From: an uncultured Thermoanaerobacteraceae bacterium
Lineage (GTDB): Bacteria; Bacillota; DSM-12270; Thermacetogeniales; Thermacetogeniaceae
Length of the DNA: 13,058 nucleotides
Assembly: GCA_937914965.1 (NCBI GenBank)
Contig: CALGIY010000112.1
Span: 1 to 13,058, forward strand
Direction of reading: 5' to 3'
Numbering within the stretch: position 1 is the first letter of the stretch; the number at the start of each line of letters is the position of its first letter. Position numbers and translations under genes: made by a program. The notes below the pieces were generated by a model. The model was not told the DNA's origin and searched no databases. It worked only from the letters and a program-made list of their open reading frames with translations. Of this stretch, positions 1 through 6,800 are shown in pieces.

Positions 1-747
1 TGTCAGCAGGAAGGTGAAATGAATCTTTCTTTTGCCTTTGAAGGAAGGTACCGGGGGGAGGAAATCAAGCAGGTGGCTGCACTTGAAGGTTTCATCATCA
101 AACCGGCAGCGTTTACGAAATCCTTGGTTACCATCAGAAATATTGTTTTTAAAAAGGAGAACCTACTCCCTGCAGTTTGTGTTGTTTCTGTTCTGATCAT
201 CTTAGCCTTGATCGTCAAATTAGTAACTAGGCGCAGGTCAAGACATATCCAAGGAAAGCTCGTCTACTGGGCAGTAGACGAGGATACTGTACGAGACATA
301 AAGGAGTTAAGACTAGATAAACTCAAAAAAAGCGAGATAGTGGTGGCATCTGGTGGTTTTGGTGATGCAGATATTACCCTACCTGTGATATCCAAAGAGT
401 TTGCATTCAAGATCAAGAAGTTCAGCGCAGCCCGGAAGAATGCAGATGTTGAGAACCCAAAAGATTTTGAATTGGTTGGCAAGACTGCCTATACTGCTGT
501 AAGTTTACCTGGCACTTTTATCCTATTTGAAGAAGGGCCTAAACTCTTTGAGGCAATCCCGAGAAGCAGAAAGCAGATCTTTCATGGAGACCGCTTCTTG
601 ATACGGGGTTATATCTTTGAGTTTCACTGCCCTGAGGCCACCGCACAGTTATCAACCACAAAAGATACTTCACACCTTTTGAGCAAGATATCCAAGAAAA
701 AAGGTCTAACTGTCTCACCGGAGGGACGGAGTACAGATGTTACTTAA
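1..747 (+). CDS. Membrane protein of unknown function, C-terminal part (cut by window start), FHA-like tail
   Basis: The reading frame is open from base 1, so this is probably the 3' part of a longer gene. The first ATG is at 19 and has an SD-like AGGAAGG before it, so a start there cannot be excluded. Counting from that ATG, residues 50-69 form one hydrophobic membrane segment followed by a basic cluster (KLVTRRRSR), which places the C-terminus in the cytoplasm. The 49 residues before it would then have to be exported without any visible signal peptide, which argues for missing N-terminal sequence. The remaining ~170 residues alternate short beta-like segments and end with 'GDRFLIRGYIFEF', resembling an FHA-type beta sandwich; this is a fold impression, not a recognised family match. 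The gene overlaps the DUF192 gene by 11 nt, so the two are probably translated together. Function unknown. Confidence 0.6.
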   Translation, partial: CQQEGEMNLSFAFEGRYRGEEIKQVAALEGFIIKPAAFTKSLVTIRNIVFKKENLLPAVCVVSVLIILALIVKLVTRRRSRHIQGKLVYWAVDEDTVRDIKELRLDKLKKSEIVVASGGFGDADITLPVISKEFAFKIKKFSAARKNADVENPKDFELVGKTAYTAVSLPGTFILFEEGPKLFEAIPRSRKQIFHGDRFLIRGYIFEFHCPEATAQLSTTKDTSHLLSKISKKKGLTVSPEGRSTDVT

Positions 748-1081
748 TGTCTCAACTAGCTCTACGCTTGCTGCCAAGCTGTTGGTAGCCGATACTTTTT
801 GGAAACGGTTGATCGGTCTGTTGGGAAAAACGGATATGCCCTCTGGTGCGGCACTTTTGATCTCGCCCTGCAATTCAGTTCACACCATGTTTATGCACTT
901 TCCCATCGACATCCTGTTCATTAACCGAGATTTTATTGTTGTTAAAATTGTACGGGATCTCAAGCCTTGGCGCACTGCTGCCTGTTCTAAGGCATATTCG
1001 GTCATTGAAGCAGCGGCAGGTACAGTATCCCGTACAGGCACTAAAGAGGGAGATCGATTATTAGTGTCCCGCGAGCCATAA
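737..1081 (+). CDS. DUF192 family protein
   Basis: A 114-residue protein with the hallmarks of the DUF192 (UPF0127) family: FWKRLIGLLG at 21-30, PCNSVHTMFMHFPIDILF at 44-61, LKPWR at 75-79 and a VIEAAAG segment at 89-95. The family is a small beta-rich fold of unknown biochemical role. Many members are exported, but this one has no clear signal peptide and starts almost directly with the domain, so it is probably cytoplasmic. The ATG at 737 is preceded by GGAGGG at about 722-727 and lies inside the end of the upstream gene, which implies translational coupling. Length is normal for a single-domain member. Family assignment is firm; the link to the upstream membrane protein's job is inference. 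Confidence 0.85.
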   Translation: MLLNVSTSSTLAAKLLVADTFWKRLIGLLGKTDMPSGAALLISPCNSVHTMFMHFPIDILFINRDFIVVKIVRDLKPWRTAACSKAYSVIEAAAGTVSRTGTKEGDRLLVSREP

Positions 1082-1556
1082 CAGTGTTTTCCTATCCATT
1101 TAACCCCTCAGTTGAATTATTTACTAGTTCCCTACCTGTATTAGATTAATCCTCTTAACTCAGTAAAATGTAAATTTCCCTATCCTATCTGATCAATTTG
1201 GTTATGGGATTAGATAAGGAATAAACCTTTCTGTTTTTTTTTGCTCAAAAATTCATTTTTGCGGTCAATAGAAGATTAGAAAGACCAGGATGTAAATTAA
1301 AGTCACAAAAATAATTGCAGCATACTCGCCTACAGTGCACCGTTTCACTCCTTAACAGCGGTGTCAACAGCCCTGCTTTCTAATTGATTCTAAACGATTT
1401 GTGGGCTTCTTTTACCATGGTACAACCATTAACTCTCAAAATTGTGAAATAAAAAGGGGGGGGGTATGGAGCGGTGTTACCCATATAAACATTCATGAGA
1501 CAGCCTATGGCCATTTATGTGAGTTGCTTGAAAAATTAAAGGAGGGGGAAAGTCAA
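1082..1556. other. Long non-coding region upstream of the LPRTG protein gene
   Basis: No convincing gene is visible on either strand. The region is AT-rich with a T9 run (1234-1242), a short perfect hairpin around CAAAAAT/ATTTTTG (1245-1260), a longer imperfect inverted repeat (TCCTATCT near 1183-1190 with AGATAAGGA near 1212-1220) and a G9 run at 1456-1464. The in-frame extension of the next gene to a GTG at 1401 has no ribosome binding site and lies in front of the signal peptide, so I treat it as untranslated. I found no clear -35/-10 pair and no recognisable known riboswitch core. Confidence 0.5.
1456..1464 (+). repeat. G9 homopolymer tract upstream of a surface protein
   Basis: Nine consecutive G residues follow AAAAA, about 93 nt before the TTG start of the LPRTG surface protein. 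Tracts of this length are prone to slipped-strand mispairing. It lies outside the likely coding region, so any effect would be on transcription or leader RNA rather than on the reading frame. Confidence 0.7.
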
Positions 1557-2300
1557 TTGAAGCACCGTAAATTTAAATTGCTGACAATACTACTAACTCT
1601 TGCGTTTTTGATTATGTCTAGTTCCGCATATGCCGAACCGACAACCGGAGCAATCTGGACCACAGATGAAAGTGGTGATAGGGTAAATCAAAACATTTAC
1701 AACAGCAAAGACGATGTATTTTTGAATGGGGGTCCCAATAACGATCAAGGTGGGAACAGTCTGGCTGATGGTGACTATTATATACAGGTAACCACCCCAG
1801 GTGGGGATGTTCTAGGTAAGAGTTGCGGTACTGTAACAGTTCAGGATGGAAAATTCACTAAATTGATCCAACTCTCATCCTTTCTGTATACAGATTCCAG
1901 TGGTTTTGAGGAGCAGGGTTATAATGACACCACGAACCCAGGCGGGGAATACAAGGTCTGGGCCAGCCGGAATTCAGAGTTTCCAAGTAATGAATCGAAA
2001 ACGGATAACTTTAAAGTAAAATCCAGCGACCCAGAAGAACCAAAAGTACCAGAGGAGCCGAAAGACCCGAAAGACCCGGAACAACCTAAGGAACCGGAGC
2101 ATCCCCAAAAACCAGTTGAGCCTGATGACCTGGTTATTGTAGCACCAGTAACGGATTACAATCCGAATTATGATGATAAAGTTGCAGTGTTGGCAGAGAC
2201 AGATCAGCGGCTTCCGCGTACAGGAGGCGGTGTAGTTCCATTCATACTTACAGGTATATCTCTTACCGGGCTGGGGGTTTTGTTTAGACGCAGAGCATAG
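1557..2300 (+). CDS. Secreted proline-rich surface protein with LPxTG-type (LPRTG) sorting signal
   Basis: The chosen start is the TTG at 1557, because AGGAGGGGG at about 1540-1548 precedes it and the protein then begins with a typical signal peptide: basic KHRKFK, hydrophobic core to about residue 22, and cleavage after A-Y-A near residue 26. The mature part has an Ig-like/beta-rich region, roughly residues 27-155, with 'DVFLNGGP' and 'ADGDYYIQVTTPGG', a pattern I have seen in secreted proteins but cannot name as a family. A P/E/K/D-rich linker with PEEPK, PKDPE and PEQPK-like units follows at 158-191. The C-terminus has LPRTG at 219-223, a hydrophobic stretch and a final RRRA, the classic sortase substrate layout for covalent attachment to peptidoglycan. 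No sortase gene lies in this window. The gene is monocistronic, with its own terminator. Role unknown, probably cell-surface; total length 247 residues. Confidence 0.85.
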   Translation: MKHRKFKLLTILLTLAFLIMSSSAYAEPTTGAIWTTDESGDRVNQNIYNSKDDVFLNGGPNNDQGGNSLADGDYYIQVTTPGGDVLGKSCGTVTVQDGKFTKLIQLSSFLYTDSSGFEEQGYNDTTNPGGEYKVWASRNSEFPSNESKTDNFKVKSSDPEEPKVPEEPKDPKDPEQPKEPEHPQKPVEPDDLVIVAPVTDYNPNYDDKVAVLAETDQRLPRTGGGVVPFILTGISLTGLGVLFRRRA

Positions 2301-2321
2301 TAAAAGAGCTGGGTACTATCT

Positions 2322-2359
2322 GGGCAGGGGAAACGCGAGTGAACCCCTGTCTGTTTTTT
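2322..2359 (+). terminator. Rho-independent terminator of the LPRTG protein gene
   Basis: Stem GGCAGGGG (2323-2330) pairs with CCCCTGTC (2344-2351) with one G-U pair, enclosing a 13-nt loop, and is followed by T6 at 2354-2359. It starts 22 nt after the stop codon. Read on the minus strand it has no T tract, so it should not serve the convergent ligase gene. A second perfect inverted repeat (ATAGTA/TACTAT, 2297-2319) overlaps the stop codon. Confidence 0.8.
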
Positions 2360-2360
2360 A

Positions 2361-3680
2361 TTAGGTGCCAGGAAGAATCGTTCCCTCGTCTGCCCGCGTC
2401 ATGTCAACCTTGCACGGGGCAGGTTTACCAGGAGCTAGAGATAATCCCAGTATAATCCACCAAACTGGCATAACCATCACAACATCAATATTAAAAAAGG
2501 CCTGCACGATATAGACAGCCACCATACTGAAGAACAGAAATTCCCTTTTACCTTTCCGGTGACGGAGGAAAAAGCTCAAGAAAGCAAGGTAGGAGATAAG
2601 TGTGAAAATGCCCGTGGTCACAGCCATTTCCAGGTAAACATTATGTGCTTTGTCAGCCAAAGCTCGACTATTCCCGGAGCCGGTGATCTTGGCAAACTGC
2701 AGGTGTTCTGGACCCATTCCGAACAGCCAGTTCTCAGGCAGCAGTTTGAAGCATTCCTTCCATATATACATTCTGCTGGCGCCAGCACTATCTTGCAGTT
2801 CAATGCCGCTTTTTATTTCCCTTTGGATTGTGCCAGCCCGCGCTAAAATTAAGCCATCCCTTAGGGGAGCCAGAACAGCAGTGACTAGGATAAACATTAT
2901 CATGGTGATGGCAATAGGCCTGCGCCAGTCTTTATGTTTCAGGCAGTACCAGACTACCATCAGAAATACCAGGAAGGATGAGATCCAGACACCCCGTGTA
3001 ATGCTGACGAGCACCCCGGCGTAAATCAGGGATGCGGCCAACAGCCAGCACTTTTTTTTGCTGTAAATATAGGACAGGATAGCAGCTGGCAGGAAGAAGC
3101 AGGTATAGGTGCCCAGGAAGTTGGGGTTCCCCATGGTTCCGTAGCTGATCATTTTATCCCTGAAGTATTCGTGGGGGACGGGGTTGATCCCTATATATTG
3201 CAAAACAGCGATCAACGAGACGATGACACAGGACCAAATGGCTGCCCGCAGCAGTTTTTCGCTATGAACTGATTGTGCAGCCAGGATGAAGAGGATGATA
3301 CAGAAAAAGTAGGTTGTAAAGCCGGTTAAACGAAAGGGTAGTCCCAGCAAAGCGGTTAATTTATCGGGTGCCAGCAGTGTGGATATTACAGCAAAAAATA
3401 AGAATGCCGCCAGCGGCACAGCTGCAGGGTGGTTCAGCTTTATTTTTTCTCTAATAATAATGAAAAGGGCTGTCAAGGATATGATAGCCAGGATGAAGTA
3501 GCGGGGAGCATAGAAATAATTCTGCTGGTAGGGTATCACGATCAGAGGATAGACAGCCAACATGAACCCGAGCAGATAATATTTAAAGGCCTCGCTCCCA
3601 TCATTTTTCGGCTCTTGGATGGAGTCTGTCTTGCCCTGCTGCCTTAAACGAATATTGATTCTGTCCAGAAAACCCATCAT
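2361..3680 (-). CDS. O-antigen ligase / polymerase family membrane protein
   Basis: A 439-residue, highly hydrophobic protein with about 10-12 predicted membrane segments starting near residue 33. It shows the pattern of the O-antigen ligase (Wzy/WaaL, PF04932) family: GTMGNPNFLG at 181-190, SITRGVW at 226-232 with an arginine typical of the catalytic region, a large external loop, GMGPEHL at 321-327 and AHNVYLEMAVTTG at 345-357. Members move or polymerise lipid-linked glycans on the outer face of the cytoplasmic membrane. In Gram-positive relatives they serve wall polysaccharide, exopolysaccharide or protein glycosylation; which one applies here is not visible. The translation has tandem ATG codons at 3680 and 3677; AGGAG sits 4 nt from the first and 7 nt from the second, so the second is the better spaced start. 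It stands alone with no glycosyltransferase neighbours in the window. Its last codons contain CCTGGCACC, matching a repeat motif at 3789-3797. Confidence 0.82.
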   Translation of the reverse strand: MMGFLDRINIRLRQQGKTDSIQEPKNDGSEAFKYYLLGFMLAVYPLIVIPYQQNYFYAPRYFILAIISLTALFIIIREKIKLNHPAAVPLAAFLFFAVISTLLAPDKLTALLGLPFRLTGFTTYFFCIILFILAAQSVHSEKLLRAAIWSCVIVSLIAVLQYIGINPVPHEYFRDKMISYGTMGNPNFLGTYTCFFLPAAILSYIYSKKKCWLLAASLIYAGVLVSITRGVWISSFLVFLMVVWYCLKHKDWRRPIAITMIMFILVTAVLAPLRDGLILARAGTIQREIKSGIELQDSAGASRMYIWKECFKLLPENWLFGMGPEHLQFAKITGSGNSRALADKAHNVYLEMAVTTGIFTLISYLAFLSFFLRHRKGKREFLFFSMVAVYIVQAFFNIDVVMVMPVWWIILGLSLAPGKPAPCKVDMTRADEGTILPGT

Positions 3681-3701
3681 ATGTCTCCTAATATTTCATT
3701 G

Positions 3702-3730
3702 ATAATGGTATATTCGATGTCTATGTGCAA
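3702..3730 (-). promoter_or_regulatory. Possible promoter of the ligase gene
   Basis: On the minus strand TTGCAC (3730-3725) and CATTAT (3707-3702) are 17 nt apart, giving 4/6 matches at each box. The implied 5' leader would be only about 15 nt but would still include the AGGAG. Weak by sequence alone. Confidence 0.3.
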
Positions 3731-3763
3731 CATCCTGCCAGTTGGGGAATTATCTGGACACGT

Positions 3764-3801
3764 GAACGGTTCCAGTTTATCCCAGGTGCCTGGCACCGTT
3801 C
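3764..3801. repeat. Inverted-repeat element with GGTGCC/GGCACC palindrome
   Basis: GAACGGT (3764-3770) and ACCGTTC (3795-3801) are perfect inverted repeats. The right half also contains the perfect palindrome GGTGCC-T-GGCACC (3785-3797). The ACCGTT edge recurs in both copies of the nearby 31-nt repeat, and CCTGGCACC recurs at the end of the ligase gene, so this looks like a small dispersed repeat family. Confidence 0.5.
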
Positions 3802-3807
3802 TATACT

Positions 3808-3838
3808 AATAAAGCAATAAAGCAAACCAGGTACCGTT
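3808..3838 (+). repeat. 31-nt direct repeat, copy 1
   Basis: Two tandem AATAAAGC units followed by AAACC-A-GGTACCGTT. It matches copy 2 (4242-4272) at 30 of 31 positions, the single difference being A versus T before GGTACC. It lies just upstream of the promoter at 3870. Confidence 0.8.
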
Positions 3839-3869
3839 TTTTAAGCCTGACCCCGTTTTAAATAACCTG

Positions 3870-3898
3870 TTGACATACAGCGCGATATTTCATATAAT
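3870..3898 (+). promoter_or_regulatory. Consensus sigma-A promoter for the T-box / tRNA-Ala / leuS transcript
   Basis: TTGACA (3870-3875) and TATAAT (3893-3898) both match consensus exactly and are separated by 17 nt. Transcription should begin near 3905, immediately before the T-box leader. Both the embedded tRNA-Ala and leuS would depend on this promoter. Confidence 0.92.
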
Positions 3899-4085
3899 AG
3901 GTTTCGTCAAATGCATGGAACGGGAGTAGTAAACTTTTCCGGCAGACCTTCAGAGAACCGGTTGAACGGGGTGCGAGCCGGTGGTTCTTGCCGGGGTTGA
4001 ACTCGCCCGGGAGCAGTATCGGTGAAGGTGAGCCTAACCGGTAACGCAGGCAGCGTTAAATGCCTAAAGATGAGTGGGTAGATAT

Positions 4086-4160
4086 GGGGCTGTGGCGCAG
4101 CGGGAGCGCGCTTCCTTGGCATGGAAGAGGCCGAGGGTTCGATTCCCTCCAGCTCCACCA
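4086..4160 (+). tRNA. tRNA-Ala (anticodon GGC), nested in the leuS T-box leader
   Basis: A complete cloverleaf. The acceptor stem is GGGGCTG (4086-4092) with CAGCTCC (4150-4156), including the G3-U70 pair (4088/4154) that is the alanine identity element. The D stem is GCGC/GCGC (4095-4098/4106-4109). The anticodon stem is CTTCC/GGAAG with loop TTGGCAT, so the anticodon GGC is 4118-4120. The variable loop has 5 nt, the T stem is GAGGG/CCCTC and the T loop is TTCGATT. The discriminator is A4157 and CCA is encoded (4158-4160). All pairs are intact and conserved positions (U8, U33, TTC) are present, so it should be functional. It has no promoter of its own: the flanks 4077-4085 and 4162-4171 pair with each other and belong to the T-box stem III. 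It lies before the attenuator, so its transcription should not depend on leucine status. Confidence 0.96.
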
Positions 4161-4197
4161 AATAATTTACCAAGTTGGGTGGTACCACGGGAAAAAC

Positions 4198-4231
4198 TCC
4201 CGTCCCATTTTTATGGGGCGGGGTTTTTTTT
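4198..4231 (+). terminator. T-box-controlled intrinsic terminator before leuS
   Basis: TCCCGTCCCAT (4198-4208) pairs with ATGGGGCGGGG (4213-4223), with two G-U pairs and a TTTT loop, and is followed by T8 (4224-4231). Its 5' arm is shared with the antiterminator (4199-4207), giving the mutually exclusive switch. Confidence 0.93.
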
Positions 4232-4241
4232 ATTATAAAGC

Positions 4242-4272
4242 AATAAAGCAATAAAGCAAACCTGGTACCGTT
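4242..4272 (+). repeat. 31-nt direct repeat, copy 2
   Basis: Same sequence as 3808-3838 with one change. Here a third, partial AATAAAGC unit precedes it (from about 4234). It lies between the T-box terminator and the leuS start, so the two copies bracket the promoter, riboswitch, tRNA and terminator. Confidence 0.8.
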
Positions 4273-4302
4273 ATAAAATGAAGAATTGGATGGTGAAGCA
4301 TT

Positions 4303-6798
4303 TTGGAAAGCAGATACAATTTCCGCCTTGTTGAGAAGAAGTGGCAGCAGCGATGGGAGGAAACAGGGGCTTTTCATGTAACCGAGGACACGGATAAGCA
4401 AAAATATTACTGCTTAGTGATGTTCCCCTACCCATCGGGGAATTTGCATATGGGACATGTCCGCAACTACGCCATTGGAGATGTGATCGCCCGTTTTCAC
4501 AAAATGGATGGCAAAAACGTGCTGAACCCTATGGGTTGGGATTCTTTCGGTCTCCCTGCAGAAAACGCGGCCATCAAAAATCACATTCACCCATCCAGTT
4601 GGACCTGGGATAATATCAGGAATATGCGCGAGCAGCTGAAGGCCATGGGGCTGAGTTATGACTGGTCCCGAGAGGTAGCCACCTCTCATCCGGAGTATTA
4701 CAGGTGGACCCAGTGGCTCTTTCTCCAGTTGTACCATAAGGGTTTAGCCTATAAGAAAAAGAAGGCAGTTAACTGGTGTCCTTCCTGTGCCACAGTGCTT
4801 GCTAACGAGCAGGTGGTTGCCGGGTGCTGCGAACGGTGTGACACCGAGGTTGTCAAAAAAGACCTAGAGCAGTGGTTTTTCCGGATCACCGCTTATGCCG
4901 AACGTCTCTTAGCGGATCTGAAAAAGATCCCGGGATGGCCGGAGAAGGTCAGGTTGATGCAGGAGAACTGGATCGGGAAGAGCCAGGGGGCAGAAGTTAA
5001 CTTCACTGCCGAAAATGAGGAGAAAATCACTGTTTTTACAACACGTCCTGATACTATTTTCGGGGTCAGCTACCTTGTTTTAGCACCTGAGCATCCTTTA
5101 GTCGAGGAACTGATCAAAGATAAGCCGGAAGCTGACAAGGTGCGGGAGTTTGTGGCAAAGGTAAGCAAACAGAGCGAGATGGAGAGAACCTCGACCGAAG
5201 TGGAAAAAGAGGGTGTCTTTACTGGAGCCTATGCCACCAATCCTTTAAGTGGTGAACAGGTACCTATCTGGGTTGCCAACTATGTGCTGCTAGAGTACGG
5301 CACCGGAGCGGTGATGGGGGTTCCTGCCCATGACCAGCGTGACCTGGAGTTTGCCCGCAAGTACAATTTGCCGGTGCGGGTGGTTATTCAACCACTCGGG
5401 TCTGATCTCGATTCCTCTACAATGGAAGAGGCGTATCCAGATTGTGGTGTAATGGTCAATTCGGGAATTTTCAATGATCTAGACAGTGAGGTGGCGCACC
5501 TCAAGATCATCGATTATATAAAAGAGAAGGGATATGGGGAAGAGAAGGTCAATTACCGCTTGCGGGACTGGCTCATTTCCCGGCAGCGCTACTGGGGTGC
5601 TCCGATCCCGATTATCTACTGCGACAAGTGCGGGATCGTGCCAGTACCGGAGAAGGACCTACCGGTGCTGCTTCCTGAAGATGTTGTTTTTGAACCTGGA
5701 GAATCACTGCTTTTAAAGGAAGAAAGCTTTCTTAAAACCACCTGCCCGCGGTGTGGTGCCCCAGCCAGGAGGGAAACAGATACTATTGATACCTTTGTTT
5801 GCTCCTCCTGGTATTTCCTGCGCTACTGCAGCCCCCGGGACGAGAAGCAGGCCTTCGACCCAGAGAAGGTGCGCTACTGGATGTCTGTGGACCAGTACAT
5901 CGGAGGGGTAGAGCATGCCATCCTGCACCTTTTGTATTCTCGCTTCATCACCAAGGTGCTCTATGATCAGGGATTGGTGCCTGTTGATGAGCCGTTTGCC
6001 AACCTGTTGACCCAGGGGATGGTTTTAAAAGAAGGGGTAAAAATGTCCAAATCTAAGGGAAATGTGGTCAGCCCCGAGGAGATTATCAACAACTATGGAG
6101 CAGATACCGCACGGCTCTTTATCCTCTTTGCCGCTCCCCCGGAGCGGGACTTGGAATGGAACGATCAGGCGGTAGAGGGTGCCTACCGCTTTATCAACCG
6201 GGTATGGCGGCTGGTACAGCATGTATTACCTCAGATTAAAGATGCTGAAAGGGAATGGAACCCTGAATCCCTGGGAGCAGCTGAGAAGGACCTGCGGCGA
6301 GTTATCCACAGGACTATCCAGCGGGTGAGTGAAGACATCGAACTGAGGTTCAACTTCAATACCGCAGTGAGCGCCATTATGGAGTTGACCAATGCCCTTT
6401 ATCACTATACAGAAGGAACGGCAGAGGAATCTTCATGGCAAAACGGTGTGCTCCGGGAGGGAATTATTACCCTGATTACACTCTTGGCTCCCTTTACACC
6501 TCATCTTGTAGAGGAGCTTTGGGAGCAAGTGGGTGAAGAAGGCAGCGTTCATGACCAGCAGTGGCCTCAAGTGGACCCAGATGCCCTCAAGGAAGATGAG
6601 ATCACAATTGTTGTCCAGGTGAACGGACGGGTGAGGGAACACCTGAAGGTTCCTGTGGGATTGAAGGCCAAGGAGATGGAGAAAGTTGTGCTTTCCCAGC
6701 AGCGGGTTAGCCAGTTGATCCAGGGGAAGGAACTGGTAAAGGTTATTAGTGTCCCAGGTAAACTGGTCAACTTGGTTGTGCGGGAGAGTAAAAAGTAA
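4303..6798 (+). CDS. leuS: Leucyl-tRNA synthetase
   Basis: Charges tRNA-Leu with leucine in the cytoplasm; class Ia enzyme, 831 residues, normal for bacterial LeuRS. Seen in the sequence: the HIGH motif as HMGH at 49-52 after FPYPSGNL; a zinc-type insertion with cysteines 159, 162, 175/176 and 179; the CP1 editing domain with TTRPDT at 246-251 and [15 protein letters not shown] at 333-347, whose last Asp is the conserved editing residue; a second CxxC pair set in the leucine-specific region (YCDKCG and CPRCG); KMSKS at 580-584; and a C-terminal anticodon-binding domain ending with the small '[15 protein letters not shown]' domain. The start is TTG at 4303: an in-frame stop at 4294 excludes longer forms, the product begins with the usual ESRYNF, and the GGATGGTG at 4288-4295 serves as a moderate ribosome binding site. 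Controlled by the T-box leader. ogt follows after 2 nt. Confidence 0.97.
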   Translation: MESRYNFRLVEKKWQQRWEETGAFHVTEDTDKQKYYCLVMFPYPSGNLHMGHVRNYAIGDVIARFHKMDGKNVLNPMGWDSFGLPAENAAIKNHIHPSSWTWDNIRNMREQLKAMGLSYDWSREVATSHPEYYRWTQWLFLQLYHKGLAYKKKKAVNWCPSCATVLANEQVVAGCCERCDTEVVKKDLEQWFFRITAYAERLLADLKKIPGWPEKVRLMQENWIGKSQGAEVNFTAENEEKITVFTTRPDTIFGVSYLVLAPEHPLVEELIKDKPEADKVREFVAKVSKQSEMERTSTEVEKEGVFTGAYATNPLSGEQVPIWVANYVLLEYGTGAVMGVPAHDQRDLEFARKYNLPVRVVIQPLGSDLDSSTMEEAYPDCGVMVNSGIFNDLDSEVAHLKIIDYIKEKGYGEEKVNYRLRDWLISRQRYWGAPIPIIYCDKCGIVPVPEKDLPVLLPEDVVFEPGESLLLKEESFLKTTCPRCGAPARRETDTIDTFVCSSWYFLRYCSPRDEKQAFDPEKVRYWMSVDQYIGGVEHAILHLLYSRFITKVLYDQGLVPVDEPFANLLTQGMVLKEGVKMSKSKGNVVSPEEIINNYGADTARLFILFAAPPERDLEWNDQAVEGAYRFINRVWRLVQHVLPQIKDAEREWNPESLGAAEKDLRRVIHRTIQRVSEDIELRFNFNTAVSAIMELTNALYHYTEGTAEESSWQNGVLREGIITLITLLAPFTPHLVEELWEQVGEEGSVHDQQWPQVDPDALKEDEITIVVQVNGRVREHLKVPVGLKAKEMEKVVLSQQRVSQLIQGKELVKVISVPGKLVNLVVRESKK

Positions 6799-6800
6799 AG

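Larger units (their letters stand above)
3905..4231 (+). promoter_or_regulatory. Leucine T-box riboswitch leader of leuS, interrupted by a tRNA gene
   Basis: The start is set by the promoter; the end is the terminator T tract. Visible T-box landmarks, in order: GGGAGTAGTAA (3922-3932) with the AGTA side of the specifier loop, the AGAGAACCGG bulge region, the distal-loop motif GGTGCGA (3970-3976), and the specifier segment GAA-CTC-GCC. CTC at 4002-4004 is a leucine codon, agreeing with leuS downstream. A stem II-like stretch (about 4030-4075, containing CGTTAA and GAGTGG) follows, then a stem III that holds the whole tRNA-Ala, then the T-box core TTGGGTGGTACCACGG (4175-4190). The antiterminator is TGGG (4176-4179) with CCCA (4204-4207) and ACGGG (4187-4191) with CCCGT (4199-4203), leaving the 7-nt bulge TGGTACC that binds the tRNA NCCA end. 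It excludes the terminator. By family knowledge, uncharged tRNA-Leu, here the GAG isoacceptor, favours read-through. Confidence 0.92.

Noticed and set aside
1183..1242. Terminator after the DUF192 gene
   Set aside because: The inverted repeat is AT-rich with a long loop, and its T9 run begins about 14 nt after the stem, so it does not fit an intrinsic terminator.
1401..1556. GTG start extending the LPRTG protein by 52 codons
   Set aside because: No ribosome binding site at 1401, and it would bury the signal peptide; TTG 1557 has a strong SD and a proper N-terminus.
4060..4254. 64-codon plus-strand frame through the tRNA
   Set aside because: It translates the tRNA and terminator; the RNA features fully explain this stretch.
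3808..4272. CRISPR-like or transposon-end repeats
   Set aside because: There are only two direct copies 434 nt apart, no regular spacers, no terminal inverted repeats around a transposase and no cas genes.
3907..4401. 164-codon minus-strand frame opposite the leader
   Set aside because: It runs across the T-box, tRNA and start of leuS on the other strand and has no family features; it is a shadow of structured RNA sequence.
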